The position numbers and the translations under genes are program-made. A stretch of 64,000 bases of DNA from NCBI GenBank assembly GCA_934351255.1, contig CAKRJH010000002.1, positions 1-64,000 of the forward strand. Direction: 5' to 3'. This DNA comes from an uncultured Lachnospiraceae bacterium. GTDB taxonomy: Bacteria > Bacillota > Clostridia > Lachnospirales > Lachnospiraceae. This document shows, piece after piece, positions 33,355-42,343 of this stretch (positions within the stretch are counted from its first letter, which is position 1; each line of letters starts with the position of its first letter). Below the pieces are notes generated by a model. It did no database searches and had not been told where the DNA came from. It saw only the letters and a program-made list of their open reading frames with translations.

Positions 33355-34422
33355 TTATTTCTTCTTATGAAGTGTCACAGCAGATGCCGCGCTTCGTTTC
33401 TTATCATCGCCCATCGCGGCATAGTGCTTTCTGGTCGTATTGACATCGTTGTGGCCGAGCACCTCCGCCACCAGATAGATATCACCCGTTTCACGATACA
33501 GGGAAGTGCCATAGGTGCTTCTGAGCTTGTGAGGCGTAATATGTTTGAATTTGGTCACCTTGGACGCATATTCCGTCACCAGATTTTCCATGGCATGGAC
33601 ACACATCCGGCGCTTCTGAATCGAGTAGAAGAGTGCATGTTCATGTCCCTCCTTCGGGGTGATCTGACTGCGTGCACCGGTGATATAATTCTTCAGTGCT
33701 GTCTCGACCTCCGGACCAAAGTAAATAAATTCCTCCTTGCCACCTTTTCGGGTGACACGGATGCGGTTATTCTTAAAATCAACATCCTCGATATCAAGAC
33801 CCACACATTCGGAAACACGGATTCCTGTGCCCAGAAACAGTGTAAAAATGGCAATATTGCGCAGTTTGTTTTTCTCATAAAAGGTTTTCTTTTTCCCGGT
33901 CAGATCTTTGCCGCCGTTTTCTACGATTTCCAACAGTTCGGCCACTTCGTCGGCGTCCAGCCGGATGATCTCACGGCTGTGAAGTTTTGGCATATCCACG
34001 ACAATCGTTGGATTGTTCTGAAGCTGGCCGCGCTTCTGATAATATGCATAAAAACTTCTCAGAGAAGCAAATTTGCGTTTGATGCCTCGTTCGTCATTCG
34101 TAAATTGCTGACCATCGTACGTATATAGTTTGAGATATTCCAGATATTCCTCGATGTCCACCGGCTCCAGATTATCCAGATCCTTCAATGTGATGTCACA
34201 GATCTGACTGTCCTTATACATGGGATTGGCGGATACCAGAAAACGAAAAAATGTCCGGATATCGTAACAATAGCCGATCCTGGTCTTGGCCGATGTCGTC
34301 TGTTCGATGCCTCGGAAATAATCCCTGGCAAACCGTGGCATATCCTGCAGCAGCACACGCATTTTCTCAATCTCGGTATGTGAAATCTGCTGATGATATG
34401 ACAGATTATTCGATGTTCCCAT
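33355..34422 (-). CDS. tyrosine recombinase (XerC/XerD family)
   Basis: This 355-residue recombinase has an N-terminal SAM-like domain (~15-140) and a C-terminal catalytic domain. Catalytic residues are in LGTGIRVSECVG (Arg), HKLRST (His-x-x-Arg), LGHNDVNTTRKHY (His and the nucleophilic tyrosine). It resolves chromosome dimers or acts at integration sites. It is longer than XerC/D (~300), but lacks the adjacent integrative element genes of a phage integrase. GGAGG precedes the start. It sits where the leftward and rightward gene blocks converge. Confidence 0.88.
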   Translation of the reverse strand: MGTSNNLSYHQQISHTEIEKMRVLLQDMPRFARDYFRGIEQTTSAKTRIGYCYDIRTFFRFLVSANPMYKDSQICDITLKDLDNLEPVDIEEYLEYLKLYTYDGQQFTNDERGIKRKFASLRSFYAYYQKRGQLQNNPTIVVDMPKLHSREIIRLDADEVAELLEIVENGGKDLTGKKKTFYEKNKLRNIAIFTLFLGTGIRVSECVGLDIEDVDFKNNRIRVTRKGGKEEFIYFGPEVETALKNYITGARSQITPKEGHEHALFYSIQKRRMCVHAMENLVTEYASKVTKFKHITPHKLRSTYGTSLYRETGDIYLVAEVLGHNDVNTTRKHYAAMGDDKKRSAASAVTLHKKK

Positions 34423-34542
34423 AGTTTTCTGCCTCCTTGGAATGTTTGATTTGCTTATATGTTACTTATACTGGATTGGCTACACTTCATCTTTGAAAAA
34501 AACTGGAGTTTATGCCATAGTTGAAATCAGGCACACAAAGTA

Positions 34543-34908
34543 CTACCGTCCTCTGTTGTGTAAAATCTCCTCTAGTATATTTAATTCTGCATCCGACAAA
34601 ACCCTTGTCCCTAGATAATTCATCAGAAAGGTTTCCAGAGATCCATTGTACATCTGATTCAGCAGAGCCTGGGTCTCAATCTCCTGAACTTCTTTTTTGG
34701 TAATACAGGCATGACAAACAAAGCCTGGATCCTCACGGACAACGGCTCCCTTGTCGATCAGACGCTTGATCACGGTATAAGTGGTATTTTTTTCCCAACC
34801 AATGTATTCTTTGATGATCTTGGAAATGTCCTTGGCGGCCAGTGCCTTGTTGGACCACAATAGCTCCATGACATTCAGTTCACCTTCATGCAGTCGTATC
34901 TCTTTCAT
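34543..34908 (-). CDS. BlaI/MecI-type transcriptional repressor
   Basis: This 121-residue winged-helix protein matches BlaI/MecI/CopY repressors: ELNVMELLWSNKALAAKDI at the start, TTYTVIKRLIDKGAVVRED as the recognition helix and wing, then a helical dimerisation tail. Relatives are cleaved by a membrane protease-sensor (BlaR/MecR). No such gene and no beta-lactamase is next to it, so its sensor and target are unknown. Its promoter lies between two copies of a 12-base direct repeat, so it may repress itself. Confidence 0.85.
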   Translation of the reverse strand: MKEIRLHEGELNVMELLWSNKALAAKDISKIIKEYIGWEKNTTYTVIKRLIDKGAVVREDPGFVCHACITKKEVQEIETQALLNQMYNGSLETFLMNYLGTRVLSDAELNILEEILHNRGR

Positions 34909-34922
34909 TCTTATGAAATCCC

Positions 34923-34957
34923 TTCATTCTACAAGTGTCAGTTCTTTCATTCTACAA
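34923..34957. promoter_or_regulatory. direct repeat at the BlaI-like gene promoter
   Basis: TTCATTCTACAA occurs twice (34923-34934 and 34946-34957), 23 bases apart. One copy contains the -10 box. It may be an operator of the repressor. Confidence 0.5.
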
Positions 34958-34977
34958 AGTTAGTACAAAAACGTCAA
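34949..34977 (-). promoter_or_regulatory. promoter of the BlaI-like gene
   Basis: On the minus strand TTGACG (plus 34972-34977) and TAGAAT (plus 34949-34954) are 17 bases apart. Confidence 0.7.
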
Positions 34978-35036
34978 TGTAAATATTACAAAAATATTTC
35001 TTTTATTTTACATCATTTTGCACAAAAAAGCCCGTT

Positions 35037-35957
35037 TTATCGTAGTTTTTGTAATAATTTCTCAAAATAGTCCGGAAGCGGCGCCTCAAATTCCATATAC
35101 TCACCGGTTGTCGGGTGTACAAATCCTAAGATTTTGGCATGCAGGGTCTGCCCCTGCAGTTTAAACGGACATTTGGACGGTCCATACAAATTGTCTCCCA
35201 AAATGGGATGTCCCAGGCTGGCCATGTGAACACGGATCTGATGCGTACGGCCTGTTTCGAGTCTGCAGCTGATATACGTATATTGATGATTCAGTTCATC
35301 AATCACCTGATAATGTGTAACAGCTGGTTTTCCATTGCGGACATTCATCTCCATCTTTTTGCGGTCCACCGGATGTCTGCCAATACTCCCCTCTACCGTC
35401 CCTTCAGAAGCCTTTAAGTGCCCGTGTACGATCGCATGGTACTCACGGGTGATCGAATGCTCTTTTAGCTGCTCTGCAAGGCTCTGGTGGGCAGTATCAT
35501 TCTTACAGACTACCAGCACTCCCGTGGTATCCTGATCGATGCGGTGCACAATCCCCGGACGCATCACACCATTGATCCCGGAAAGTGAATCACGACAATG
35601 ATACATCAGCGCATTGACCAGGGTTCCGCTGTAGTGTCCCGGTGCCGGATGCACCACCATGCGCTTTGGTTTGTTCACCACAATGATATCTCCGTCTTCA
35701 TACAAAATATCAAGCGGAATATCTTCCGGCTCAATGGAAATCTGTTCCGGTTCAGGAATGTGGATCTGCAGATGTTCTCCCGGTGTCAGACGGTAGCTTG
35801 CCTTGCATGCCCCGTTGTTCACCGTCACCTTGTCTTCCTTGATCAGTTTCTGCAGAAATGACCGTGAGTATCCTTCCAGGTACTGCGATAAGAATTTATC
35901 CAGCCTGACATCCCGGCACGCTTCCTCCACATAAAAATCATATACTTCAAAATCCAT
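35037..35957 (-). CDS. RluD-type 23S rRNA pseudouridine synthase
   Basis: This 306-residue enzyme converts uridines in 23S rRNA to pseudouridine. An N-terminal S4 domain (RLDKFLSQYLEGYSRSFLQK, ~17-75) binds RNA. The catalytic aspartate is in GIVHRIDQDTTGVLVV, the signature of the RluA/RluD branch. It starts six bases after lspA ends. GAGGAAAT precedes the ATG. This lspA-rluD order is common in Clostridia. It is separate from the RsuA-type enzyme at 10600. Confidence 0.93.
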   Translation of the reverse strand: MDFEVYDFYVEEACRDVRLDKFLSQYLEGYSRSFLQKLIKEDKVTVNNGACKASYRLTPGEHLQIHIPEPEQISIEPEDIPLDILYEDGDIIVVNKPKRMVVHPAPGHYSGTLVNALMYHCRDSLSGINGVMRPGIVHRIDQDTTGVLVVCKNDTAHQSLAEQLKEHSITREYHAIVHGHLKASEGTVEGSIGRHPVDRKKMEMNVRNGKPAVTHYQVIDELNHQYTYISCRLETGRTHQIRVHMASLGHPILGDNLYGPSKCPFKLQGQTLHAKILGFVHPTTGEYMEFEAPLPDYFEKLLQKLR

Positions 35958-35963
35958 GCTCAG

Positions 35964-36458
35964 TTATTTCCTCTTAATCCATCCAAAATCATCATCCTGA
36001 TAGACAAACAGCACCAATATCACGGCGACCACCGCCGCGATTACGACATAGCAGTCCGCCACATTAAAAACTGGATAGTTAATCAGTTTAAAGTAGAAAA
36101 AATCCACGACATATCCCCGCAACACACGGTCTATCATATTACCGACCGCACCGGACAAAAGCACCACCAGAACGGCCTGCATCGGCAGATAACGCCGCTC
36201 TCCCGGTATCCTACACAACAGATATACCACCACACCAAAGAAGAGAAACGTGATGAGCAGCAGAAGGATTCTCTGATTCTGCAGCATACCAAACGCCGCA
36301 CCACGGTTCTCCAGATAATGGAGGTCAAACACACCCGGGATCAGTTCCAGATCGTGTCCTTTCAGATGCAGGACGCATACCCATTTGGTCCACTGGTCAA
36401 ATGCAGTTAACACCAGAAACAATATTCCCAATCCGATGATCTTTCTTCCATGTTTCAA
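35964..36458 (-). CDS. lspA: lipoprotein signal peptidase
   Basis: This 164-residue membrane aspartyl protease removes the signal peptide of lipoproteins such as those at 3136 and 20607. Four hydrophobic helices are visible. The catalytic aspartates lie in GNMIDRVLRGYVVDFFYF and FNVADCYV. The start was placed at a TTG (36456-36458), because the longer frame to 36521 would run through the terminator of divIVA; this also gives the family length. No strong ribosome binding site precedes it. Confidence 0.88.
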   Translation of the reverse strand: MKHGRKIIGLGILFLVLTAFDQWTKWVCVLHLKGHDLELIPGVFDLHYLENRGAAFGMLQNQRILLLLITFLFFGVVVYLLCRIPGERRYLPMQAVLVVLLSGAVGNMIDRVLRGYVVDFFYFKLINYPVFNVADCYVVIAAVVAVILVLFVYQDDDFGWIKRK

Positions 36459-36480
36459 TATTATGTCACAGCCTTTCCAT

Positions 36481-36518
36481 AAAAAAATCCGGCACCTCCC
36501 ACAGGGAACAATGCCGGA
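36481..36518 (-). terminator. terminator of the sepF-divIVA unit
   Basis: On the minus strand TCCGGCA and TGCCGGA form the stem, followed by a run of seven T. lspA lies beyond it and is probably reached by readthrough or its own promoter. Confidence 0.75.
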
Positions 36519-36537
36519 CAAGTTTGTCTGTTACTCA

Positions 36538-37605
36538 TTAATTGGCATCAAAGAATGTAAACGGAGAATCAGAAGACTCCTTCTGCTCCGGATCTTCTGC
36601 GCTCTGCGCATCAGCAGTTTCCTCAGATGCTGCAACTGTCTCTGTTTCTTCTGCTTCCTGATCCTTCTTTGCCGTATCCTCGTCAGCCTTTGTAGCTTCC
36701 TCCTGCGGTACTTCTGCCGCGGTCTCAATCGTTTCTACGACAGGCTCCTCAATGGCATCCGCAACAATCTCTTCCAGAACCGGCTCCTGGATTCCTTTGC
36801 TATCCGTCGTCGGTGCCTGTGTCTCCTGGCTAGCCTTTAACTTCTCCTGGCTCTTAGCGACAACACGGTCGTTGGTTGCAAGCATCTGCTCACTGCCCGG
36901 AGTCTCAATCACAAACTGACCGCTGTCAACCAGCTTCATCTGATTAGCGATCATCACTTTGATCTTCTGACGATATGCGTCATAAAAATCCTGGGCCTCG
37001 CGGATCTTCTGTGTCAGAATTCGAAGTTCCTCCTGATTCTTGGATCTCATCAGCTCCGCCTCCGCCTTGGTGGCGGCAAGCATCTCATTGGCCTGGATCT
37101 TGGCATCATTAACCTTGCGTTTGGCATTGGCATTAGCCGCAGTAACCACTTCCTGAACCTGCGCATTGGCCTGCTTCGTGATCGCTGCAATCTCTTCATT
37201 GACCTTCTGTGCCTGCGCATTAGCGTTAGCTACGATACCGGCAGCCTGTTCATTGGCCTGATTCACAGTCTCGGTAGCCTGTGCGTTGGCCTGATTCACC
37301 GTGTCAACAGCCTGCTGATTGGCCTCGTCAACAATCTGTGCCGCCTGCGCATTGGCCGTCTCAAGGGTCTCGCTCGAGGTCTTCTCTGCTAATACCAGAG
37401 CCTTCTGAAGAGTCGTCTCCATCTGTTTATAATACTGTAATCCCTCGCTGAGGGCTGTGATTTTCTCTTTGAGATCATTGTTTTCCTTGTAGAGTTCTTC
37501 GTAATTCTCCTGCACAGTAGCCAGAAAATCGTCGGTCTCCTTTTTATTGTAGCCACCCATGGTAGACTTCAATGTATGGTTCTGAATGTCAATCGGTGTC
37601 AACAT
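36538..37605 (-). CDS. divIVA: DivIVA domain protein
   Basis: DivIVA proteins bind curved membrane at poles and septa and recruit cell division and Min proteins. The N-terminal ~60 residues carry the lipid-binding domain (DIQNHTLKSTMGGYNKKETDDFL). Residues ~75-200 are a long coiled coil with repeated Asn-Ala-Gln-Ala units (VNQANAQA, VNQANEQA, VANANAQA). The C-terminal ~100 residues are acidic, Glu/Thr-rich and probably disordered. At 355 residues it is longer than the Bacillus protein (164). GGAGG precedes the ATG; sepF lies just upstream. Confidence 0.9.
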   Translation of the reverse strand: MLTPIDIQNHTLKSTMGGYNKKETDDFLATVQENYEELYKENNDLKEKITALSEGLQYYKQMETTLQKALVLAEKTSSETLETANAQAAQIVDEANQQAVDTVNQANAQATETVNQANEQAAGIVANANAQAQKVNEEIAAITKQANAQVQEVVTAANANAKRKVNDAKIQANEMLAATKAEAELMRSKNQEELRILTQKIREAQDFYDAYRQKIKVMIANQMKLVDSGQFVIETPGSEQMLATNDRVVAKSQEKLKASQETQAPTTDSKGIQEPVLEEIVADAIEEPVVETIETAAEVPQEEATKADEDTAKKDQEAEETETVAASEETADAQSAEDPEQKESSDSPFTFFDAN

Positions 37606-37639
37606 ACCCGGTACCTCCTATCCTTATCGCCGTGTGTTA

Positions 37640-38209
37640 TTAGAAATCTTTGTTTAATGTTGGACTTGTAAAGTCATCTTCCAATTCCAGATAGTCTCCG
37701 GAAATATCCACATTCTCAGGGGAGAATATAAAAATAAAACGGGATACCTGACGCATCTTGCCGTTGATTGCAAAGATACATCCGTAGATAAAGTCCATGA
37801 TCCGTTGTCCTTCCATCAAGTCAATGCCCTCAAGATTCACAACAACAGCCATCCCCTGCATCAGCATCTCGCAGGCATCCTGTGCATCCATAGAAGTCTT
37901 TGGCTTGCAGATGCAGACCTCAAGTCCCTGGGATGTGGTGCGGATCGGTACCACTTTATTGGAGGAAGTACGCGCCTGGGTACGGCGCTTCGGTGCCGGT
38001 TCTTCATCCTGTGGCTGTTCTTCTCTGGTATTGCGGGAAGCACTGTAACTGCCTGTCCGTGAAGAATTTCGTCTGTTCTCGCGAGCCGGTGCCTCCTCAG
38101 CAGGCTCCTCGTAGTTTTCTTCCTCATCCTCAAAGTAATCATCATCAAAATCGTCATCATCGTCACTTAACTTCAAAAAATCTAAAAATCGTTCCATTGG
38201 ATTTGCCAT
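37640..38209 (-). CDS. sepF: cell division protein SepF
   Basis: SepF links the FtsZ ring to the membrane and shapes the septum. The start ATG at 38209 follows GGAGG by eight bases; a GTG three bases earlier is possible. The amphipathic N-terminus (MERFLDFLKL) anchors to the membrane. A long acidic, Glu/Arg-rich linker (~17-85) precedes the SepF domain (~95-189), which contains VVVNLEGIDLMEGQRIMDFIYG and FIFSPENVDI. Length 189. It lies between yggS and divIVA. Confidence 0.93.
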   Translation of the reverse strand: MANPMERFLDFLKLSDDDDDFDDDYFEDEEENYEEPAEEAPARENRRNSSRTGSYSASRNTREEQPQDEEPAPKRRTQARTSSNKVVPIRTTSQGLEVCICKPKTSMDAQDACEMLMQGMAVVVNLEGIDLMEGQRIMDFIYGCIFAINGKMRQVSRFIFIFSPENVDISGDYLELEDDFTSPTLNKDF

Positions 38210-38227
38210 CACTATTTCCTCCGTAAT

Positions 38228-38920
38228 CTAAATTGAATAGTCTCTCTGCCCAAAGATGCCGGTTCCAACCCGAACCATCGTGGCACCTTCTTCGATCGCA
38301 ACTTCATAATCACCTGTCATTCCCATGGAGAGGACATTCATATGAATATTATCAATGTTTTTGGCTGCTATGTCAACTGACAATTTCCGTAAACTCGCAA
38401 AAATCGGCCGATTCTGCTCCGGATCCTCTACGTACGGAGCAATGGTCATCAGTCCCTGTACATGCAGATGTGGAAGTTTGGCTGCTTCACGCACCAGCGC
38501 AAGCGTTTCTTCCAGTTTCAGCCCGAATTTGGTAGCTTCCTGTGCGACATTGACCTCAATCAGGATATCGACCTCCTGATCCCTTTTCACGCATTCCGCC
38601 TCGATCGCCTGCGCCAGATGCAGAGAATCCACGGAATGGATCAGACAGGTCCTCCCCAGAAGATATTTGATCTTGTTCGTCTGAAGATGTCCGATGAAAT
38701 GCCAGCGGATATCCTTTGGCATCACCTCATACTTCTGCTTCATCTCCTGCGCCTTATTCTCACCAAAATCGCGCTTACCGGCATCGTATGCCTCCTGAAC
38801 CATCTCTATCGGTTTGGTCTTGCTCACCGCGATCAGGGTCACTTCCTTGGGATCTCTGCCAGCCCTTTCACAGGCCTTTCGTACTTTTTCTTCTACTGTT
38901 CTTAAATTCTCGACTACCAT
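38228..38920 (-). CDS. yggS: PLP homeostasis protein YggS/YlmE
   Basis: This 230-residue protein is a free PLP-binding TIM barrel that keeps pyridoxal phosphate levels in balance. The PLP lysine is in TLIAVSKTKPIE (~28-40), with HFIGHLQTNKIKYLL and VLSMGMTGDYEVAIEEG as further family segments. The start at 38920 was chosen because GTGAGG lies nine bases upstream, part of which forms the earlier GTG (38935). It lies between the HlyD-like gene and sepF, the order seen in Lachnospiraceae (ylmE-sepF in Bacillus). Confidence 0.93.
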   Translation of the reverse strand: MVVENLRTVEEKVRKACERAGRDPKEVTLIAVSKTKPIEMVQEAYDAGKRDFGENKAQEMKQKYEVMPKDIRWHFIGHLQTNKIKYLLGRTCLIHSVDSLHLAQAIEAECVKRDQEVDILIEVNVAQEATKFGLKLEETLALVREAAKLPHLHVQGLMTIAPYVEDPEQNRPIFASLRKLSVDIAAKNIDNIHMNVLSMGMTGDYEVAIEEGATMVRVGTGIFGQRDYSI

Positions 38921-38938
38921 ATTTGCATGCCTCACTTT

Positions 38939-40336
38939 TTAATAAATAATATCATTCTCACCAATCGTCTCCGGATTCAACACGATGTGGTCATAGGCCA
39001 CCAGACCGTCCTGGGTATCCTCCCGGATAATGCAGTATTCCGCGTTCTGATACTTGATATCGATCTTACGAAACTCACAATAACCATTGTTGCAGCAATA
39101 GACGCCGTCCAGTTCATACACTTCCCTCAGTTCCAGCGTGTCTGATCCCGAATGGAATACAGAGATCACCGTGCCCGCCGGAAACTGATCCGCATCCAGA
39201 TAACAGAAATCGTCTGCCTCATCGGCAGAATATATAATATTGGTCACCTGGGAGGTAAACTTCTTCTCTCCCTTTTCATAGGTAACCACGCTGACGCAGT
39301 CACGGCTGCTGTTGTCCTCAGAGAATACACAGTCCTTCGGGATCTTATAATATTTTTTCTTAACTATAGAGGAAACCGGAATCTTAAGACCGGATTTGTC
39401 ATTGATCAGGATCTCCATGTCAATGTACCGGTTATTGATATACTGAACCATATACCGGCGAAAATCCAGTTTGGCAAAATAATGCCCATCCAGTGTAAAT
39501 GTCGAACAAACCGGCTGCACTGTAGCATTGATCTTCTTCAAAACCACAGAAAAACTGTTCTGTGTCTGCATCAGCTGGAACTGTTCTTCATTCAGCGGAA
39601 CGACAACAGACCAGTTGTCATCCGTTACAAGACGGTATAACGGTGTATTGGCACTGACCTTGTCCGACGTGCGAAGCTGCTGCAGGGCATCGTTGGTGTC
39701 CTGAAAGGTATCTGCATTGATCTCATTCATCTCGAGATCCTCCAGCCCGTCCGAGGAATAAGCAATAATCCCGCTTTGTGCAGCCTTGTAGACACGAAAT
39801 GAACTGTCTGCACTTTTCTTAACCTCACTCAGACGGCTCAGCATCGCACTGTTATGCATTTCCTGAATCTTGCTGTTGAGATTGTACTGCAGGCTATACG
39901 CCGTATTGTAATTGGCATCCTCGTAATCCGTATGATACGACGAGATCAGATTGCGGATAGCCTCAGTATCTCCGGAAGAAACCGAAAATTTCTCATCCCT
40001 GGTATCGGAGAGCTGATTGGAGACATCTCCACTCTCATCCAGCGAATAGACATCGGTCTTGACAGAGACCTTCGATCCCTCACTGGCAAAGTAATCCACA
40101 TAGCCGGAACCGGCCGAGGAGACCACCGTCTCCTGGCGCAATATAATCCCCCGTACCGTATCATCGTCCGAAATCTGTTTTTCGGTCACCTCGTAGATCG
40201 AGACATGATCCCTGGTCAGTGAGGAAATAAACATAAATAACAGATAAACAGAAAAGAGTATCAAAAGCAGACCCACCATGATTCCGGGTCTTTTATGCAT
40301 CTTAACTACTTTGTGATCTGTAGAATTTGAAGCCAA
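38939..40336 (-). CDS. HlyD-like membrane fusion protein
   Basis: This 465-residue protein has one membrane helix (~19-40), then an extracellular region. The pattern VRGIILRQETVVSSAGSGYVDYFASEGSKVSVKTDVYSL (split: beta-barrel and lipoyl-like hairpin start) fits HlyD-type adaptor proteins, with a coiled coil at ~105-180 and a beta barrel at the end. No ABC transporter or efflux pump is nearby. The start is TTG at 40336, after GGAGG by seven bases. It leads the unit HlyD-like-yggS-sepF-divIVA, so a role at the division site is possible; this is inference only. Confidence 0.78.
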   Translation of the reverse strand: MASNSTDHKVVKMHKRPGIMVGLLLILFSVYLLFMFISSLTRDHVSIYEVTEKQISDDDTVRGIILRQETVVSSAGSGYVDYFASEGSKVSVKTDVYSLDESGDVSNQLSDTRDEKFSVSSGDTEAIRNLISSYHTDYEDANYNTAYSLQYNLNSKIQEMHNSAMLSRLSEVKKSADSSFRVYKAAQSGIIAYSSDGLEDLEMNEINADTFQDTNDALQQLRTSDKVSANTPLYRLVTDDNWSVVVPLNEEQFQLMQTQNSFSVVLKKINATVQPVCSTFTLDGHYFAKLDFRRYMVQYINNRYIDMEILINDKSGLKIPVSSIVKKKYYKIPKDCVFSEDNSSRDCVSVVTYEKGEKKFTSQVTNIIYSADEADDFCYLDADQFPAGTVISVFHSGSDTLELREVYELDGVYCCNNGYCEFRKIDIKYQNAEYCIIREDTQDGLVAYDHIVLNPETIGENDIIY

Positions 40337-40372
40337 TTTCTTTCCTCCCTTTTTCTTTTATCCTAAACTAAT

Positions 40373-40401
40373 ATTATACCGTCTGACAGTATATTTGTCC
40401 A
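40373..40401 (-). promoter_or_regulatory. promoter of the HlyD-like-yggS-sepF-divIVA unit
   Basis: On the minus strand TGGACA (plus 40396-40401) and TATAAT (plus 40373-40378) are 17 bases apart. Confidence 0.75.
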
Positions 40402-40457
40402 GCAGCCTGACCATACTACTTACAAACACCATCATAGAATATAAATGGAGGTAACAC

Positions 40458-40658
40458 ATGAAAGTATTAGATTACGTTGCTTTGATTCTTATTGTCATCG
40501 GTGCCCTCAACTGGGGATTGATCGGACTGCTGCAGTTTGATCTGGTCAGGGTCCTGTTTGGTGACATGTCGATTCTGTCCCGTATCGTATACGTACTGGT
40601 TGGCGTAGCAGGAATCTACGCAGTCAGTTATATCGGCAGAATCCGCAGTGAAGTGTAA
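40458..40658 (+). CDS. small membrane protein, DUF378 family
   Basis: This 66-residue protein has two hydrophobic helices (VALILIVIGALNWGLIGLL and IVYVLVGVAGIYAVSYIG) and the ALNWGLIG signature of DUF378, a small membrane family with no known function. GGAGG precedes the ATG. It is alone on the plus strand between two minus-strand genes. Confidence 0.88.
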   Translation: MKVLDYVALILIVIGALNWGLIGLLQFDLVRVLFGDMSILSRIVYVLVGVAGIYAVSYIGRIRSEV

Positions 40659-40664
40659 ACGCAC

Positions 40665-40692
40665 AAAACGAGAGGATATGAATACCCTCTCG
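40665..40692 (-). terminator. mgsA terminator
   Basis: CGAGAGG and CCTCTCG pair around a ten-base loop; on the minus strand the stem is followed by TTTTG. It lies between the 3' ends of the DUF378 gene and mgsA and serves mainly mgsA. Confidence 0.75.
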
Positions 40693-40706
40693 CTACATAA
40701 TTCCTG

Positions 40707-41111
40707 TTAATCATCCTTTTTCGCTACTTCACGCCACTCAAGATCTCCGCGTTCCAGCGCCTTGATCAAAAGTTCTGCCGTGGCAAGATTGGTAGCAAAT
40801 GGAATATTGTATGTATCACACAGATGGATCACAGTATTGACATCCGGCTCATGTACCTTGGGAGTCAGCGGATCCCGCAGAAAGATCACCATATCAATCT
40901 GATCATGCTCGATCTGAGAGGCAAGCTGCTGCTCCCCGCCCAGATGTCCTGCCAGATACTTATGAACTGTCAGATTCGTGACTTCTTCGATCAGACGGCC
41001 TGTCGTACCGGTCGCATACAGCTCATGTTTACTCAGAATGGCCCTATATGCAATGCAAAGATTCTGCATTAAAATCTTCTTGGCGTCGTGTGCTATCAAT
41101 CCTATGTTCAT
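40707..41111 (-). CDS. mgsA: methylglyoxal synthase
   Basis: MgsA converts dihydroxyacetone phosphate to methylglyoxal, a bypass that relieves sugar-phosphate build-up. The phosphate-binding GTTG (YATGTTGRL), the GHLGGEQQL segment and catalytic aspartate in VIFLRDPLTP are visible. Start at 41111: GAGGG nine bases upstream; the GTG at 41120 lies too close to it. The 134-residue length is slightly below the usual ~150. It lies 32 bases after rodA. Confidence 0.92.
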   Translation of the reverse strand: MNIGLIAHDAKKILMQNLCIAYRAILSKHELYATGTTGRLIEEVTNLTVHKYLAGHLGGEQQLASQIEHDQIDMVIFLRDPLTPKVHEPDVNTVIHLCDTYNIPFATNLATAELLIKALERGDLEWREVAKKDD

Positions 41112-41143
41112 TGTATTCACCCCTCAAATATAGTATGTCTCAA

Positions 41144-42343
41144 TTACAGATCCAGATCCAGATCTTTATCTGTGTCATCGGAGTATGCCGTTCTCATCGT
41201 AAATCCGCCACCGCTGGACTTGGCCGGCTGGATACCCACATTCAGCACCAGTCCGATGGCAATCATCGAGGACATCATCGAACTCAGTCCATTGCTCAAA
41301 AACGGCAGTGGTAGTCCTGTGTTTGGAAACAGTCTCGTCGCTACACAGATATTACTAAATACCTGAAATAAAAACAGTGATCCGACACCGGTTGCGATCA
41401 TCATGCCCAGAAAATCTTTTGACTTGCGGGCGATACGGAAACACTGGATGATAATAATCGCCAGCAGCAGAAGAATCAGGCAACACCCCAGAAAACCAAA
41501 TTCTTCGCCGATCACCGACCAGATAAAATCACTTTCATTGACCGGAACCCTCTCGTAGGCACGAGACGCTTCATGTACGCCCCCGTCCTTGATAAATTTA
41601 CCATACAGCCCGCCTTCTGCAATCGCTGCAATGGAATGATCCTGCTGCATGTTCAGATCCTTGGATGCGTCCAGATCTGGATGTCTCCAGGCATAGATCC
41701 TTCGGAACTGATAACCTCTCAAGATCAGATTGTTCGGCTGCTGGATATACCAGAACAGAGCCAGCGACAGTGGCATCCCCACCGCCACGATCGGCGCAAT
41801 GATCTTGTAGGACGTTCCCGCTACAAATACCATGATCACCATAACAAAAAGAATCACCAGACTGGATGACAGATCCGGCTGGGACATGATCAGAAGCATA
41901 GGGATCACCGTCAGCACCGCTGCGATCAGCAGAGTACTCCATCGATCCAGATTTTTCTCCATCTGCACGTAAAAAGACGCCAGTGTGATGATAAATATGA
42001 TCTTCATCAGTTCCGACGGCTGAAATGTCACCGGGCCAAGCTGGATCCAGCGCACGGAATCCGTCGATCCCGCTGTTCCCAGCGGAGTGTGCGTCGCTGC
42101 GGTCAGTCCCAGTCCAAACAGATAATACACCGCACTGAACTGGCAGATAAAATGATAATCCATCACTGACAATACCGCGATGATCACAAGGCCCATGAGC
42201 ATACCGATCAACTGGCTCTTCATCATACCCGGCCCACCGGCCATACGCAGGGTAAATGCGCTGATACAGCATAATATCACCGCTGTCCCTACCAGCAGTA
42301 TATTAAAATTTTTCCAATCGTACTTTTTGATTCGGTTTATCAT
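41144..42343 (-). CDS. rodA: SEDS-family peptidoglycan polymerase (RodA)
   Basis: This 399-residue membrane protein has about ten hydrophobic segments and SEDS family features: TFQPSELMKI (conserved PSE), GVHEASRAYERVPVNESDFIWSVIGEEFGF (split: conserved E and DFI-W loop), and ATGVGSLFLFQVF. SEDS enzymes polymerise glycan strands with a class B PBP, here MrdA in the same cluster. The neighbours (mreBCD, mrdA, minCD) indicate RodA, the elongation enzyme, rather than FtsW. GGAG precedes the start. Confidence 0.9.
   Translation of the reverse strand: MINRIKKYDWKNFNILLVGTAVILCCISAFTLRMAGGPGMMKSQLIGMLMGLVIIAVLSVMDYHFICQFSAVYYLFGLGLTAATHTPLGTAGSTDSVRWIQLGPVTFQPSELMKIIFIITLASFYVQMEKNLDRWSTLLIAAVLTVIPMLLIMSQPDLSSSLVILFVMVIMVFVAGTSYKIIAPIVAVGMPLSLALFWYIQQPNNLILRGYQFRRIYAWRHPDLDASKDLNMQQDHSIAAIAEGGLYGKFIKDGGVHEASRAYERVPVNESDFIWSVIGEEFGFLGCCLILLLLAIIIIQCFRIARKSKDFLGMMIATGVGSLFLFQVFSNICVATRLFPNTGLPLPFLSNGLSSMMSSMIAIGLVLNVGIQPAKSSGGGFTMRTAYSDDTDKDLDLDL

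Noticed and set aside
33283..33355. Replication terminus or dif site
   Set aside because: Gene direction switches here and a Xer-like recombinase is adjacent, but no dif-like 28-mer is seen and 64 kb is too little to judge.
33355..34422. Phage or integrative element integrase
   Set aside because: No excisionase, att repeats or mobile genes are found around it, and both flanks are housekeeping genes.
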